A stretch of 64,000 nt of DNA, from NCBI RefSeq assembly GCF_023707985.1, contig NZ_BRCF01000008.1, positions 120,048-184,047 of the forward strand. Reading direction: 5' to 3'. Shown here one piece after another: positions 1 to 8,582 of this stretch (position 1 is its first letter; each line of letters starts with the position of its first letter). A program made the position numbers and the translations under genes. Below the pieces are notes generated by a model. It saw nothing but the letters and a program-made list of their open reading frames with translations. It searched no databases and was not told the origin of the DNA. The stretch comes from Sporosarcina sp. NCCP-2716 (GTDB taxonomy: Bacteria > Bacillota > Bacilli > Bacillales_A > Planococcaceae).

Positions 1-1
1 C

Positions 2-163
2 TGTACGCTTGACGACCTGGCGCTGCCGTCCTATGACAGTGATACGGTCAGCAGGCTGGAAGGTCATGGCCTCCGCAGTGTCATCAATCAGTTAGTGTTA
101 TCCGAACCGGTAACTATGGCAGGAGGGAATCGATATGAAGGAATTAGTGATCCGTTTAAGTGA
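2..163 (+). CDS. possible 3' end of an upstream gene (partial)
   Basis: Reading frame 2 is open from the window edge to a TGA at 161-163, giving 53 residues, and overlaps the next gene's start by 29 bp. The segment with residues DDLALPSYDSD followed by GLRSVINQLVLSEP vaguely recalls the last strands of a GAF domain, but this is only a visual impression. A second frame (3-95) is also open, so the true frame cannot be decided from this edge. No function is assigned. Confidence 0.3.
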   Translation, partial: CTLDDLALPSYDSDTVSRLEGHGLRSVINQLVLSEPVTMAGGNRYEGISDPFK

Positions 164-950
164 TAAAGTGACAGAGAACGCGGAGCAGCTGGCGGAACTG
201 ATCACGAGCACGCAGAATGAGCGCTATCCCGTCTTGAAATGGGAAGAGGAGCAGCTTTATCCGGCCCGCGTGGAACTTGTGAAAGTGTATGCGGACGCCC
301 TGAAGCTCGATGCAAAGGAACGTACGGAGAAGCTGGAGAAATGGGGACAGGCTGTCGGCAGGCAGTTTGCGCAGAAGGAAGGCATCACGCTCGATATGAT
401 GCTCCGGGAAGTCCCGGAATACAGGGAGTATATCGGTACAGTGCTGAAGCATGAAGGGCTGAAGAGCGGCATCAGTGCAGCGGAAATGTATGAACTGACT
501 ACAGCCCTCGATACGATCGTCAACGACGTCGTCTACTTCTTCAGCCTGCCGTTCGTGCAGTACGAAAAGGAACTGCTCATGCAGACCCAGGCGACCATCG
601 CGGAACTTTCCGTGCCGATTGCGTCGATCAATGACAAGACTGCTGTGCTGCCGCTGATCGGCGTCATGGATTACAACCGCGGGACAGCGCTCCAGGAGAA
701 AGTGCTGAAAGAAGCGGTCCGTCTCAGTCTTGAGCATCTCATCGTCGACCTGTCCGGACTTCAGACGACCGATACATATGTTGCACAGCAGCTGTTCATC
801 CTGTTCGATTCGCTCGCACTCATCGGAACAGTGCCGGTCGTCAGCGGCATCACGCCGGCGATCGCCCAGACACTCATCAGCCTCGGCCTCGACTTCGGCA
901 GTATCCGCAGCTTCGCGACGCTCAAACAGGCGATCGAATACGTTACATGA
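135..950 (+). CDS. RsbR-like STAS domain protein (stressosome / RsbT co-antagonist family)
   Basis: This 271-residue protein has an all-helical N-terminal region (about 1-145) and a C-terminal STAS domain (about 158-271), the layout of RsbR paralogues that form stressosomes and control RsbT and sigma-B. The STAS segment has the family pattern DLSGL at 205-209 and VVSGIT at 235-240. Both positions that carry phosphorylatable threonines in B. subtilis RsbRA (T171 and T205) are serines here (S207, S237). The ATG is preceded by AGGAGG with a good spacer. No RsbS, RsbT or sigB genes are visible, so the role in the general stress response is inferred from family only. It is separated from the convergent gene downstream by a strong bidirectional hairpin. 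Confidence 0.8.
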   Translation: MKELVIRLSDKVTENAEQLAELITSTQNERYPVLKWEEEQLYPARVELVKVYADALKLDAKERTEKLEKWGQAVGRQFAQKEGITLDMMLREVPEYREYIGTVLKHEGLKSGISAAEMYELTTALDTIVNDVVYFFSLPFVQYEKELLMQTQATIAELSVPIASINDKTAVLPLIGVMDYNRGTALQEKVLKEAVRLSLEHLIVDLSGLQTTDTYVAQQLFILFDSLALIGTVPVVSGITPAIAQTLISLGLDFGSIRSFATLKQAIEYVT

Positions 951-951
951 C

Positions 952-983
952 AAAAAGGACACTGAGTTCATCAGTGTCCTTTT
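952..983. terminator. bidirectional Rho-independent terminator
   Basis: A 13-bp perfect stem (AAAAGGACACTGA pairing with TCAGTGTCCTTTT) with a 5-nt loop sits between two convergent genes. It has T-runs on both strands. Confidence 0.85.
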
Positions 984-1498
984 CGCTTGCCGGCAGGGCC
1001 GACTTTGACGAATGTCAGCAGGCCGGCATTCTCCCGATAGGAAATCGTCTGCAGGCGGCTTGCGGAAGAGGGACTGCCGTTATCATGGATGAAAAGCAGC
1101 ACGTCGTCCGCCGTCCGTTCATAGCCGACTACCGGCACCCAGTGATAATCGTAGCGGGCGGGGGTCCGCCAGCGCAGCGAAAACCATTTATCGAACTTCG
1201 CGGCGGCAGGGCGGCCGCTGTCGATTTCGTGCAAGACGTCATCGAGGGAGCACGTCCCGACTGTCCAGCCAGAGCCGAGCAATGCACGGAGCCGATGGAC
1301 GAACCGCCATGTGAAGAGGCCGGCACGCGTCCCGCCGAGCAGACGGTACAGCTTGTCGATCGGCACATTCCCGAGTGGGTGCTGCAAATAGCGCAGCAGC
1401 AGGGAGGCGGTAACCGGTCCGCACGCGGAGGGACGGTATTTCCGGCCGATCGTCTCATCGTATTGCGACATCCCCTTGAAACCGGGCACAATCGGCAT
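971..1498 (-). CDS. C39-like cysteine peptidase-fold protein
   Basis: About 175 residues. The segment SACGPVTASLLLRYL places a Cys in the CGP context typical of papain-like C39 peptidases, near residue 26. A later YHWVPVVGYE and IHDNG supply the usual His and Asp/Asn of the triad. There is no signal peptide or transmembrane segment, so it is probably cytosolic; family members are often uncharacterised. A GTG at 1501 immediately precedes the ATG at 1498. The GGGGG-type ribosome binding site is better spaced for the ATG, so I use that. It follows the STAS gene on the same strand by about 17 bp and is probably co-transcribed with it. Substrate unknown. Confidence 0.65.
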   Translation of the reverse strand: MPIVPGFKGMSQYDETIGRKYRPSACGPVTASLLLRYLQHPLGNVPIDKLYRLLGGTRAGLFTWRFVHRLRALLGSGWTVGTCSLDDVLHEIDSGRPAAAKFDKWFSLRWRTPARYDYHWVPVVGYERTADDVLLFIHDNGSPSSASRLQTISYRENAGLLTFVKVGPAGKRKGH

Positions 1499-1515
1499 CA
1501 CGCCGCCCCCTTTCG

Positions 1516-1974
1516 TCAGACTTTCGTAAAGGTCAGCCCCTGTTCGAACATGAGCACTTGGAGGGCTGCCTTGAAATTGGCGTAGGATTCGATTTCACTG
1601 GCGATCCCGGCGTTCGTCAGCTCGCGGACGAACGGTGGCGTGAAGCCGACCATCATCGGCCGGATGCCCATCAGCTGCAATTCCGCCTGCATGAGACGCA
1701 GCTCGGATGTCAGGACGACCGAACCGTCCTCGTCTTCGAGCCGGATTCCGGAGAAATCGAAGATCGCATACTCGATCTCGCGGTGTTTGCCGGAATAGGA
1801 GAGCACCTTTGTCCGGATGCGCTCGAGCCGGTCCTGGTCGGTATAGCCGACAATCGGCAGCAGGATTGTATTGTCAATGATGGAAGGGATGATCGGAACG
1901 GATGTTTCGTTGATGATCTGTTCATACTTGGCGATGGTTTCCTTCAACTGGTTGATCTCTTCTGTTGAGTTCAT
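1516..1974 (-). CDS. single STAS domain protein (RsbR/RsbS paralogue)
   Basis: 152 residues from the ATG at 1974, which is preceded by AGAGGTG; an in-frame upstream extension to 2007 lacks a ribosome binding site. After a short N-terminal helix (about 1-25) the rest is one STAS domain homologous to that of the gene at 135-950 (shared PIxxIxDxTxxLPxxGxxD pattern). The first phosphorylation-loop position is Ser in FDFSGI; the second position, Thr/Ser in RsbR, is Gly (MVGFT). This suggests at most one phosphosite. With the neighbouring RsbR-like gene it forms a small STAS cluster of unknown input. Confidence 0.75.
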   Translation of the reverse strand: MNSTEEINQLKETIAKYEQIINETSVPIIPSIIDNTILLPIVGYTDQDRLERIRTKVLSYSGKHREIEYAIFDFSGIRLEDEDGSVVLTSELRLMQAELQLMGIRPMMVGFTPPFVRELTNAGIASEIESYANFKAALQVLMFEQGLTFTKV

Positions 1975-2039
1975 GTTGCACCTCTGTCTAATTTCTATGT
2001 GTTCCATACCATTATACAGGATATAGAAGAAATGACAGC

Positions 2040-2075
2040 AAAAAAACCGGACGCCGGGGCATCCGGTTTTTTGCT
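2040..2075. terminator. terminator of the thioredoxin-like gene
   Basis: An A6-CCGGA / TCCGG-T6 stem closes a short GC loop. On the minus strand it ends in a T-run just downstream of the thioredoxin-like gene. Confidence 0.8.
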
Positions 2076-2094
2076 GTCAACGAATCGTGCGGTA

Positions 2095-2415
2095 TCAGAT
2101 CGTAATCCCTTCGAGGAAGTCGGTCACTTGGTCCGGTGATTTCGCGTTGGCACTGTGCAAGTGGGCTTTCTTTTCGCCATTCTCGAAGACGAGCAGGCTC
2201 GGAATGCCCATGACGTCATATTTCTCCGCAATTTCAGGAAGCACGTCGCGGTCGACATCATACCATTCGTATTCGTCGTATTTCTCTTCGATCGGTCCGA
2301 TGAACATGTCCATGACGCGGCAGTCCGGACACCAGCCGGCCTGAAACTTCACGATGGAGCGTGATTGGTCTGAAATGACATCGTAGAACTGTTCTGCTGT
2401 TGTAATCGACTGCAT
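2095..2415 (-). CDS. thioredoxin family protein (WCPDC active site)
   Basis: 106 residues from an ATG at 2415 preceded by GGAAGGG; the longer open frame to 2598 runs through the fad promoter and operator and is not credible. The active site is WCPDC (28-32) and a cis-proline occurs in GIPSL (72), so this is a single thioredoxin-fold domain. It resembles the YtpP-type cytosolic thioredoxin-like proteins of Bacillus. A redox role for client disulfides is inferred from the CxxC motif. It is divergent from the fad operon and has its own terminator. Confidence 0.85.
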   Translation of the reverse strand: MQSITTAEQFYDVISDQSRSIVKFQAGWCPDCRVMDMFIGPIEEKYDEYEWYDVDRDVLPEIAEKYDVMGIPSLLVFENGEKKAHLHSANAKSPDQVTDFLEGITI

Positions 2416-2517
2416 GATTGAATCCCTTCCTTTCGTATCTTCAGTGTACAACGAAAACGCAGAAACGCACACCAACTTGTTCCGCGAAAGCGTTTCCAAG
2501 TTTTTCAGAATTAAATA

Positions 2518-2546
2518 TTGCGAAAACGCAGGAAATAAGCTAGACT
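2518..2546 (+). promoter_or_regulatory. sigma-A promoter of fadNAE
   Basis: TTGCGA, 17-bp spacer, TAGACT. The predicted transcription start near 2553 places the FadR-type operator at about +35. Confidence 0.6.
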
Positions 2547-2587
2547 GAGATACATAGAAAAGGTTTCTATTTTTTTTACCCAGAAAA

Positions 2588-2605
2588 TGAATGAGCATTC
2601 ATTCA
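2588..2605. promoter_or_regulatory. FadR (YsiA)-type operator
   Basis: Perfect inverted repeat TGAATGA-GCAT-TCATTCA. It matches the B. subtilis FadR recognition pattern of TGAATGA half sites around a 4-bp spacer. FadR is a TetR-family repressor released by long-chain acyl-CoA. The site lies between the promoter and fadN, as expected for repression of beta-oxidation. Confidence 0.88.
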
Positions 2606-2628
2606 AACACGAAAGGGAGGACATTCAC

Positions 2629-5013
2629 GTGGCTTATCACATTCAGAAAGCAGCGGTCATCGGTTCGGGAGTTATGGGTTCCGGTATCGCTGCACACCTT
2701 GCCAATATTGGGATACCTGTTCTTCTTCTGGACATCGTGCCGAACCGGCTGTCAGAGGACGAAGAGAAGAAGGGGCTTACGCTCGACAGTCCTGCGGTCC
2801 GCAACCGGATGACGGAAAGCGCGCTGAAAAACTTGCTGAAGCAGAAACCGGCGCCGCTTGCGTCAAAAAAGAACTTGGCGCTCATCGAAGCGGGCAACTT
2901 GGAGGATGATCTCGGGAAGCTGGCGGATGTCGACTGGATCGTCGAAGTCGTCGTCGAAAACCTCGATATTAAGAAATCACTTTACGAAAAGATCGACAGC
3001 GTGCGCAAGCCCGGCACGATCGTCACTTCAAATACGTCCGGCATCAGCATCGACGCTATGGCGGAAGGCCGTTCGGAAGACTTCCGGAAGCACTTCCTCG
3101 GTACGCACTTCTTCAACCCGCCGCGCTACCTGCACTTGCTCGAAGTCATCCCGGCTGAGCAGACAGCGCCTGAAGTCGTCGACTACATGACGCAGTTCGC
3201 GGAAGACCGTCTCGGCAAAGGGGTCGTCCTTGCGAAAGACACACCGAACTTCATCGCCAACCGGATCGGGACGTACGGCCTTCTCGTTACATTGCGTGAA
3301 ATGGAAGCACGCGGCTACACGGTCGGCGAAGTCGACTCGGTCACGGGCACGCTGATCGGCCGGCCGAAATCGGCGACATTCCGCACGCTCGACGTCGTCG
3401 GTCTCGATACATTCATGCACGTTGCGAAGAATGCGTTTGACAAAACGGAAGGCGACGAACAGAAAGTGTTCGAACTTCCGGAATTCATGCAGAAGATGAT
3501 CGACAACGGCTGGATCGGCGCGAAGGCGAAGCAGGGCTTCTTCGTGAAGAAAGGCAAAGACATTTACGAGATCGACTCATCGACGCTTGAATACAGCCCA
3601 GCGAAAAAATTGAAAACGCCTTCAATCGAAATGGCGAAACAGCAGAAAGGACTCGGAAACCGCGTAAAGTCCCTCGTTTATGCAGATGACCGCACCGGTG
3701 AACTGCTATGGAACATCCTATCACCGACACTCCGTTATGCTGCTGACATGCACGGTCAGATTGCAGACGACATCATTGCAATCGACAACGCCATGAAATG
3801 GGGCTTCGGCTGGACACAGGGGCCGTTTGAAACGTGGGACGCAATCGGAGTCGGAAAATCAGTCGCTCGGATGAAAGAAGAAGGCCATGAAACTCCTGCC
3901 TTGGTCGAGCAGCTGCTGAGCAAAGGATATGAAACGTTCTATAAGGAAGAAGACAATACGCTGTACTATTTCGACGGTGAGAGCTATACGCCGGTGCCGG
4001 TGAACGAAAAAGTGATCGACTTGAAGCGCTATAAGAAACAGCACGGCGTCATCAAGAAAAACTCAGGCGCGAGCCTCATCGATATGGGCGACGGCATCGC
4101 TCTTCTCGAATTCCATTCGCAGTCAAATGCGATCGGACTCGACATCATGCAGATGATCAACTTCGCGGTCGATGAAGTCGAGAAGAACTACAAAGGGCTC
4201 GTCATCGGCAACCAGGGGAAGAACTTCTGTGTCGGTGCGAACCTCGGCATGATACTCATGGAAGCGCAGGATGACAACATCTTCGAACTTGACTTCACCG
4301 TCAGGACGTTCCAGAACGCGATGATGAAGCTCAAGTATTCGTCGAAACCGGTCGTCGCGGCGCCATTCCAGATGACGCTCGGCGGCGGGGCGGAAGTATG
4401 CCTGCCGGCTGCACATATCCAGGCGTCGATGGAGACGTACATCGGACTCGTGGAAGCGGGAGTCGGGCTCATCCCGGGCGGCGGCGGAAACGTCGGCCTG
4501 TATTTGAAGCATCTGAAGGGGCTGCCGAAAGGTGTGCAGGTCGACTATCAGAACATCGCTAACAAAGTGTTCGAGTCGATCGCCCTTGCGAAAGTTTCTA
4601 CTTCTGCGGAGGAAGCACGGGAAAACAACTTCCTCGACTTCGCGGACGGCATCAGTGTCAACCCGGATCACCTGCTGTATGACGCGAAACAGGTAGCTCT
4701 CGGGTTGTACAACAGCGGATACCAGCCGCCGAAGAAGGAGAAATTCCCGGTCGTCGGCGAAACCGGCTACGCGACATTGCTGCTCGGTGCGGAAGGCATG
4801 CGCCTTTCAGGGTTCATCAGCGATCATGACATGAAGATCGCGAAGAAACTGGCGTACGTGCTCGCAGGCGGGAAACTGCCGTACGGCACGCTCGTCGACG
4901 AACAATACATGCTCGATCTGGAGCGCGAAGCATTCTTGAGCCTCGTCGCAGAACCGAAATCCCAGGCGCGGATGCAGCACATGCTCGTCAAAGGGAAGCC
5001 GCTCCGCAACTAA
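2629..5013 (+). CDS. fadN: 3-hydroxyacyl-CoA dehydrogenase / enoyl-CoA hydratase FadN
   Basis: Bifunctional beta-oxidation enzyme of 794 residues (B. subtilis FadN is about 789). The N-terminal half carries an NAD-binding Rossmann motif GSGVMGSGIAAHLA (about 13-26) and the 3-hydroxyacyl-CoA dehydrogenase domains. The C-terminal part (about 480-700) is an enoyl-CoA hydratase/crotonase domain with oxyanion-hole segments near GKNFCVGANLG and LGGGAEVCLPA. The start is GTG at 2629, with AGGGAGG 8 bp upstream. An in-frame ATG at 2587 would translate the FadR operator and has no ribosome binding site. It is the first gene of the fadN-fadA-fadE operon, probably repressed by FadR and relieved by acyl-CoAs. 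Confidence 0.95.
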   Translation: MAYHIQKAAVIGSGVMGSGIAAHLANIGIPVLLLDIVPNRLSEDEEKKGLTLDSPAVRNRMTESALKNLLKQKPAPLASKKNLALIEAGNLEDDLGKLADVDWIVEVVVENLDIKKSLYEKIDSVRKPGTIVTSNTSGISIDAMAEGRSEDFRKHFLGTHFFNPPRYLHLLEVIPAEQTAPEVVDYMTQFAEDRLGKGVVLAKDTPNFIANRIGTYGLLVTLREMEARGYTVGEVDSVTGTLIGRPKSATFRTLDVVGLDTFMHVAKNAFDKTEGDEQKVFELPEFMQKMIDNGWIGAKAKQGFFVKKGKDIYEIDSSTLEYSPAKKLKTPSIEMAKQQKGLGNRVKSLVYADDRTGELLWNILSPTLRYAADMHGQIADDIIAIDNAMKWGFGWTQGPFETWDAIGVGKSVARMKEEGHETPALVEQLLSKGYETFYKEEDNTLYYFDGESYTPVPVNEKVIDLKRYKKQHGVIKKNSGASLIDMGDGIALLEFHSQSNAIGLDIMQMINFAVDEVEKNYKGLVIGNQGKNFCVGANLGMILMEAQDDNIFELDFTVRTFQNAMMKLKYSSKPVVAAPFQMTLGGGAEVCLPAAHIQASMETYIGLVEAGVGLIPGGGGNVGLYLKHLKGLPKGVQVDYQNIANKVFESIALAKVSTSAEEARENNFLDFADGISVNPDHLLYDAKQVALGLYNSGYQPPKKEKFPVVGETGYATLLLGAEGMRLSGFISDHDMKIAKKLAYVLAGGKLPYGTLVDEQYMLDLEREAFLSLVAEPKSQARMQHMLVKGKPLRN

Positions 5014-5047
5014 GTCGGCCCCAGCAACTTACAGAGGAGGAACTACA

Positions 5048-6223
5048 ATGCGTGAAGCAGTCATTGTTGCGGGTTCCCGCACTCCGGTCGGGAAAGCGGG
5101 CAAGGGTTCCCTTGCCACGGTCCGGCCGGATGATCTAGGAGCCCTTACGATAAAGGAAACATTGAAACGCGCGGGCGGCTATGACGGTCCGATCGAAGAC
5201 CTGATCATCGGCTGCGCGATGCCGGAAGCCGAACAGGGCATGAATATGGCGCGAAATATCGGAGCGCTTGCCGGACTGCCGGATACGACACCTGCAATCA
5301 CCGTCAACCGGTTCTGTTCGTCGGGTCTCCAATCGATCGCCTATGCAGCGGAACGGATCATGCTCGGAGCATCCGAAGCGATCCTCGCAGGCGGAGCGGA
5401 ATCGATGAGCATGGTGCCGATGATGGGGAATACGGTCCGTCCGAATGCGAAACTTGCGGAAGAAGCGCCGCAATATTATATGGGCATGGGTCACACGGCC
5501 GAGCAGGTTGCCGTAAAATATGGTGTCAGCCGTGAAGACCAGGACGCGTTCGCCGTGGAATCCCACAAGCGGGCAGCCTCTGCGATCGATGCCGGCAAGT
5601 TCGATGATGAAATCGTGCCGGTCGAGTTCACGAAAGGCTATGTGGACAGCAACGGCAAGTTCGCGGAGAAGAAAGAGACGTTCTCGATGGATGAAGGCGT
5701 CCGGAGAGGCACGACGACAGAGATCCTTGCGAAACTGCGTCCTGCGTTCTCCGTCACAGGTTCCGTCACAGCAGGAAACGCTTCACAGACATCGGACGGA
5801 GCGGCTTCCGTACTCGTCATGGACCGTGAGAAAGCGATGGCGGAAGGGCTTACACCGATTTTGAAATTCCGCTCGTTCGCTGTTGCAGGCGTGCCGCCGG
5901 AAGTGATGGGCATCGGTCCGGTCGCTGCGATTCCGAAAGCATTGAAGCTCGCAGGCCTGTCGAAGGACGATATCGACATCTGGGAACTGAATGAGGCGTT
6001 TGCATCACAGTCACTGCAGGTCATCCGGGAACTCGGACTCGATACGGCGAAAGTGAACGTCAACGGCGGCGCGATCGCGCTCGGCCACCCGCTAGGTGCG
6101 ACCGGTACGATCCTGACCGTCCGTATGATGAATGAATTGAAGAGACAGGGCAAGCAGTTCGGCGTCGTCACGATGTGTATCGGCGGCGGAATGGGTGCTG
6201 CAGGCGTCTTCGAACTACTATAA
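5048..6223 (+). CDS. fadA: acetyl-CoA C-acyltransferase (3-ketoacyl-CoA thiolase) FadA
   Basis: 391 residues, full length for a thiolase. It carries out the last step of beta-oxidation, cleaving 3-ketoacyl-CoA with CoA to acetyl-CoA. The acyl-enzyme Cys is C90 in NRFCSSG; H347 in GHPLGATG and C377 in the MCIGGGMG motif complete the active site. The start ATG has AGAGGAGG upstream. It lies 34 bp after fadN and 30 bp before fadE, so one transcript is likely. Confidence 0.95.
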   Translation: MREAVIVAGSRTPVGKAGKGSLATVRPDDLGALTIKETLKRAGGYDGPIEDLIIGCAMPEAEQGMNMARNIGALAGLPDTTPAITVNRFCSSGLQSIAYAAERIMLGASEAILAGGAESMSMVPMMGNTVRPNAKLAEEAPQYYMGMGHTAEQVAVKYGVSREDQDAFAVESHKRAASAIDAGKFDDEIVPVEFTKGYVDSNGKFAEKKETFSMDEGVRRGTTTEILAKLRPAFSVTGSVTAGNASQTSDGAASVLVMDREKAMAEGLTPILKFRSFAVAGVPPEVMGIGPVAAIPKALKLAGLSKDDIDIWELNEAFASQSLQVIRELGLDTAKVNVNGGAIALGHPLGATGTILTVRMMNELKRQGKQFGVVTMCIGGGMGAAGVFELL

Positions 6224-6253
6224 AACGGATATCCATATGAGGAGGAAACGATC

Positions 6254-8041
6254 ATGAGCGAGACGACAACGAACGAATTGGTAAAAGGCGGCGCATTTTT
6301 GACGGAAGACATCACACCGGACCGCGTGTTCACGCCGGAAGATTATTCCGATGAGCAGAAGATGATCGCGAAAACGACGGAAGACTACGTGAAGAACGAA
6401 GTGCTTCCTGTCGTCGAGAAACTCGAAAACCACGAATTCGAGCATTCCGTACGCCTGCTGAAGTCAGCGGGGGATCTCGGACTTCTCGGTGCGGATGTAC
6501 CGGAAGAATACGATGGTCTCGGCCTCGACAAGATCTCATCTGCGCTCATCTCCGAGAAAATGGCGGTTGCGGGCGGCTTCTCGATCACTCACGGCGCGCA
6601 CGTCGGAATCGGAACACTGCCGATCGTCCTGTTCGGAAACGAAGAGCAGAAGAAGAAGTACTTGCCGAATTCGGTCGCAGGCGACAAGATTTCCGCCTAC
6701 GCATTGACGGAGCCGGGTTCTGGTTCAGATGCGCTTGGCGCTAAAACGACTGCAAAACTGAACGAAGCTGGGACGCACTATATTCTCAACGGCGAAAAAC
6801 AATGGATCACGAATGCAGGATTCGCAGATGTCTTCGTCGTCTATGCGAAAGTCGACGGCGACAAGTTCTCTGCGTTCATCGTCGAACGTGACTTCCCAGG
6901 AGTGTCTGTCGGCGCGGAAGAGAAGAAGATGGGCATCAAGTCGTCTTCCACACGCACACTCATTCTGTCGGATGCGGAAGTGCCTGTCGAGAACCTGCTC
7001 GGTGAGATCGGCCGCGGTCATATTATCGCTTTCAACATCCTGAACATCGGGCGTTACAAGCTCGGCGTCGGCACAGTCGGCGGTTCGAAACGTGCTTTTG
7101 AACTGGCAGTCTCCTATGCGAACGAGCGCAAGCAGTTCAATACACCGATTTCATCATTCAACTTGACGAAGGAAAAGATCGCAACGATGGCGGCCCGTCT
7201 CTATGCGACGGAAAGTCTGATCTACAGGACTGTCGGCTACTTCGAGCAGCGCCAGAGCCAGATGACTGCTGAACAGCAGAAGGACGGAAAAGCGATCGCA
7301 GCGGCGATTGCAGAATACGCGATCGAATGTTCCATCAACAAAGTCGTAGGCTCAGAGACACTCGACTACATCGTCGACGAAGCGGTCCAGCTCCACGGCG
7401 GCTACGGTTACATGCAGGAATACGAAGTGGAGCGCGCGTACCGTGACTCCCGCATCAACCGGATCTTCGAAGGAACGAACGAAATCAACCGGATGATCGT
7501 ACCGGGCACTTTCATGAAGAAAGCGCTGAAAGGGGAACTGCCTCTGCTGCAGCAGGCGCAGGCGCTTCAGGAAGAGCTGCTCATGATGATGCCGGAAGAG
7601 ATCGGCGACGAGCCGCTCGCGCAGGAGAAAGTGCTCGTGAAGAACGCGAAGAAGATCGGCCTTCTCGCTGCAGGACTCGCGGCACAGCGGTTCGGCGCGA
7701 AACTCGAGCAGGAACAGGAAGTCCTCGTCAACATCGCCGATATCGCGAACAACATCTTTGCGATGGAATCCGCCCTGCTGCGTGCTGAAAAGGCAGTCGG
7801 CAAGAACGGTGCGGACAAAGAACGCCAGAAGATCCTCTACACGGAAATCTTCTGTCAGGAAGCGTTCGCAGCGATCGAGCGAGATGCGAAGGAAACATTG
7901 TACGCTGCGGTCGAAGGTGACAACCAGCGCATGATGGTATCGGCACTCCGCAAACTGACCCGTTCGAATCCATACAACATCATCGCGAAAAAACGCGAAG
8001 CATCCGAAAAGCTCATCGACGCAGCACGCTACGTCGTCTGA
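6254..8041 (+). CDS. fadE: acyl-CoA dehydrogenase FadE
   Basis: 595 residues. The N-terminal ~400 residues form a standard FAD-dependent acyl-CoA dehydrogenase: YALTEPGSGSDA binds flavin and substrate, and the IFEGTNEINRMIV motif contains the catalytic base E406. A C-terminal helical extension (about 430-595) matches the longer YusJ-type enzymes. It performs the first, alpha-beta dehydrogenation step of fatty acyl-CoA oxidation. ATG has TGAGGAGG upstream. It is the last gene of the operon and is followed by a strong terminator. Confidence 0.95.
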   Translation: MSETTTNELVKGGAFLTEDITPDRVFTPEDYSDEQKMIAKTTEDYVKNEVLPVVEKLENHEFEHSVRLLKSAGDLGLLGADVPEEYDGLGLDKISSALISEKMAVAGGFSITHGAHVGIGTLPIVLFGNEEQKKKYLPNSVAGDKISAYALTEPGSGSDALGAKTTAKLNEAGTHYILNGEKQWITNAGFADVFVVYAKVDGDKFSAFIVERDFPGVSVGAEEKKMGIKSSSTRTLILSDAEVPVENLLGEIGRGHIIAFNILNIGRYKLGVGTVGGSKRAFELAVSYANERKQFNTPISSFNLTKEKIATMAARLYATESLIYRTVGYFEQRQSQMTAEQQKDGKAIAAAIAEYAIECSINKVVGSETLDYIVDEAVQLHGGYGYMQEYEVERAYRDSRINRIFEGTNEINRMIVPGTFMKKALKGELPLLQQAQALQEELLMMMPEEIGDEPLAQEKVLVKNAKKIGLLAAGLAAQRFGAKLEQEQEVLVNIADIANNIFAMESALLRAEKAVGKNGADKERQKILYTEIFCQEAFAAIERDAKETLYAAVEGDNQRMMVSALRKLTRSNPYNIIAKKREASEKLIDAARYVV

Positions 8042-8064
8042 TCATCCGGCTGCAGACCCGCTTG

Positions 8065-8098
8065 CATCCAAACTGCCATTTCGCAGTTTGGATGTTTT
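8065..8098 (+). terminator. terminator of the fadNAE operon
   Basis: A 12-bp perfect stem (CATCCAAACTGC pairing with GCAGTTTGGATG) with a 6-nt loop is followed by TTTT. Confidence 0.9.
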
Positions 8099-8143
8099 GC
8101 GGTACACTGGATTGGATGATCGGAACGGATGGGGGTGACTGAA

Positions 8144-8503
8144 TTGGAAGTACACTATTACGGATATCCGAAATGCACGACATGCAAGAAAGCCGAGAAA
8201 TGGCTGCGGGAGAATCACGTCCCGTTCGAAGCATTCAATATTGCCGAGCAGCCGCCCTCTGCAGAAGAGCTGAAGCGGATGGTCGATGCGTCCGGCCTGC
8301 CGCTGAAGAAGTTCTTCAACACGAGCGGACTGAAATACCGGGAGCTCGGCCTGAAAGACAAACTGCCTGAGATGACCGAAGACGAGCAGCTCCGCCTGCT
8401 CGCAACAGACGGTATGCTCATCAAACGGCCGCTCGTGACGGACGGCAATAAGACGACCGCCGGCTTTTCCGAAGCGGTGTTCGAAGACACATGGAAGGCA
8501 TGA
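8144..8503 (+). CDS. yusI: ArsC/Spx family protein (YusI-like)
   Basis: 119 residues with a thioredoxin-like ArsC fold. CTTCKKAEKWL near the N-terminus gives a CxxC motif, and the RP pair in KRPLV is typical of the family. It is annotated as arsenate reductase-like or Spx-like in relatives; neither RNA polymerase binding nor arsenate reduction is shown here. Start: a TTG at 8144 with GGGGGTGA 6 bp upstream gives the family length; an in-frame ATG at 8129 is possible but has a weaker site. It sits between fadE and gcvH as in B. subtilis. Confidence 0.85.
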   Translation: MEVHYYGYPKCTTCKKAEKWLRENHVPFEAFNIAEQPPSAEELKRMVDASGLPLKKFFNTSGLKYRELGLKDKLPEMTEDEQLRLLATDGMLIKRPLVTDGNKTTAGFSEAVFEDTWKA

Positions 8504-8531
8504 GTTCATCTCTTGTCTTTCCTGTAAACCT

Positions 8532-8560
8532 GTGGCAATATAAATGATAGACATTATAAT
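8532..8560 (+). promoter_or_regulatory. sigma-A promoter of gcvH
   Basis: GTGGCA, 17-bp spacer, perfect TATAAT. The leader to the gcvH ribosome binding site is only a few bases long. No glycine riboswitch is visible. Confidence 0.65.
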
Positions 8561-8582
8561 CTACCTGTTGGAGGGGAAAAGA

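Noticed and set aside
156..971. 271-aa minus-strand ORF opposite the RsbR-like gene
   Set aside because: It is antisense to a well-supported STAS gene, has no recognisable domain or ribosome binding site, and has the odd His/Arg/Asp-rich composition of a shadow frame.
8504..8582. glycine riboswitch before gcvH
   Set aside because: The intergenic region is only 79 bp and carries a promoter with a very short leader, with no room for an aptamer.
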